Source of the DNA: Phytophthora sp. 'mugwort'
Taxonomy: Eukaryota; Oomycota; Peronosporomycetes; Peronosporales; Peronosporaceae
Assembly: GCA_033558025.1 (NCBI GenBank)
Contig: JAUCEF010000007.1
Location: forward strand, 4,278,001 to 4,342,000
Length of the DNA: 64,000 nucleotides
Direction of reading: 5' to 3'
The notes beneath the pieces were generated by a model, which ran no database searches, was not told the DNA's origin, and saw only the letters and a program-made list of their open reading frames with translations. A program made the translations under genes and the position numbers. Positions 63,134 through 64,000 of this stretch are shown here, one piece after another; position 1 is the first letter of the stretch; the number at the start of each line of letters is the position of its first letter.

Positions 63134-64000
63134 GTGAGATCCAGACAATGCCAGTTACCTCAGTTTTGCCTCATCATTCGCACCTCCTTCACTTTCGAAG
63201 ACGACAACCAGCTGCTACAGGTCGGCCGAGCCAACGTCAATGCAGGCACAAGGATTTCTTGGGCGGCCGTCGCTCGCAGGATGCAGCGCACCGACCACAC
63301 TGGCAGTACCCTGCAACAGCGACTGCGGACGCTGATGCGAACATGGGGGACGAACGTCTCGGCATTCTCTCCGAGTTTTTTACGCCAGTGCGCAGGCCTC
63401 GTGGTCAGCCTCCAGCGGCGACGCGGCGGCTGCGAAATCTTGCTATAGCTTCACCACGACAACTACGCGGACGCGATGCTACTCCGACACAAGCGACTGC
63501 TACACCGCGGCGTGCGACTGTGAATCCATTACGAGTGACTACAACACCGCCACAAGCGAGTGCTACTCCGCCAGAACGTACTGCGATCCCGCCACGAGTG
63601 ATTTCAACGCCGTCACAAGTGACTGCTAGTTTGCCTGCGAGCCCGCTTCCCCCCCCCCTCTCGGCATCAATAAGCCGGGGCAGATTCTCCATCGCAACCG
63701 CTGGTGGAACCTGCGACCACTCGACCACTCTGTACCTGCGATATTCGAAGACATTTCACGCGAAATGATTGCGCGAGATGGAAACAAGCCCCATCGCAAT
63801 ACTGGAGAGTTGATGCAGAAGGGAATCTCCGCGCTACTGGGTGAGCTGGGCGTTCTTGACGAGACGAATTTGGTTTTAGACCTTGAAGCTGACGTTTGAA
63901 ATGTGGTGGCCCAAGTAGCAGTCAAGTGTGGCAGGGCGATTGGCATCGAGGTCCGCCCCAATATTTTGGATCTTGGTGTGACGATGATGACGAGAAGTGC
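63134..64000 (+). pseudogene. SANT-like / heptad-repeat / DOT1-like methyltransferase ORF, truncated by window end
   Basis: Three parts in order, in shifting frames. A SANT/Myb-like block lies at 63188-63410 (FTFEDDNQLLQVGRANVN, ISWAAVARRMQ, LQQRLRTLMRTWG). A Pro/Thr heptad-repeat linker is at 63481-63627. From about 63735 comes IFEDISREMIARDGNKPHRN, then GISALLGELGVLDETNLVLD, and after an in-frame TGA at 63897, NVVAQVAVKCGRAIGIEVRP. The last part matches the SAM-binding DxGxGxGN...V.Q.A....IGIE pattern of DOT1-type histone H3K79 methyltransferases, with the final Gly codon turned into TGA. The gene continues beyond the window. Confidence 0.55.
63481..63627 (+). repeat. Seven 21-bp tandem repeats (7-residue unit)
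   Basis: Seven consecutive units of exactly 21 bp, each starting ACNCCG or a variant and coding for a heptad such as TPPQASA. The copies differ by 5-9 bases, but the length is constant. Confidence 0.8.

Noticed and set aside
63479..63630. CRISPR-like array
   Set aside because: The repeats are adjacent 21-bp coding units without spacers, in a eukaryotic sequence.

Overview
The window looks like oomycete nuclear DNA, most likely Phytophthora or a close relative. It has short GT-AG introns of about 58-101 bp and dense, decayed DNA transposons of many superfamilies. Three paralogous genes carry an oomycete-type core promoter (TCAYTYYNCNNTTT initiator) about 45-50 bp before the start codon. A small secreted RxLR-like protein is also present. 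No rRNA, tRNA or CRISPR array was found. All calls come from reading the sequence; no database search was run.

Layout. At 1.6-4.4 kb are two divergent aldo-keto reductase / Kv-channel-beta-like genes; a third copy at 22.7-23.7 kb is separated from them by about 18 kb of transposons. That block holds pogo-like pieces, two piggyBac-like relics tail to tail (5.6-8.3 and 9.5-12.6 kb), a hAT relic with readable terminal inverted repeats and an 8-bp target duplication (12.8-16.3 kb), a PIF/Harbinger relic (19.4-20.9 kb) and a Tc1/mariner-like relic (21.0-22.3 kb). At 24.3-26.5 kb are an intact four-exon acyl-protein thioesterase and its broken, secreted-type paralogue. At 26.8-33.6 kb come a second Harbinger relic with a Myb-like accessory ORF, another hAT relic and a Crypton tyrosine-recombinase relic.

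The interval 34.7-49.7 kb is a compact host-gene island. It encodes a small basic protein with a UAP56-binding-like motif, ALG1 (N-glycan mannosyltransferase, seven exons), a SHAQKYF-type Myb factor, a membrane-anchored Tudor-like protein, a small unrecognised spliced gene, a kinesin-14-like protein whose motor has lost its nucleotide-binding motifs, and a vigilin-like multi-KH RNA-binding protein. From 50.6 kb on, transposons dominate again: a Mutator-like element carrying a Ulp1-type protease, a short TIR element, a Tc1/mariner element apparently nested in another repeat, and an internally deleted pogo-like element. A secreted effector-like gene stands alone at 59.8-60.3 kb, in the gene-sparse setting usual for such genes. 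The right end has a citrate synthase pseudogene fused to a transposon fragment and a decayed SANT / heptad-repeat / DOT1-like methyltransferase ORF that runs off the window.

How the parts relate: the housekeeping island (glycosylation, RNA binding and export, cytoskeleton) is compact and spliced. The paralogous families (aldo-keto reductase, thioesterase) lie at its edges, where transposons have scattered and broken copies. Almost every transposase read here has stops or frameshifts, so the mobile elements are relics unless relatives elsewhere supply activity.
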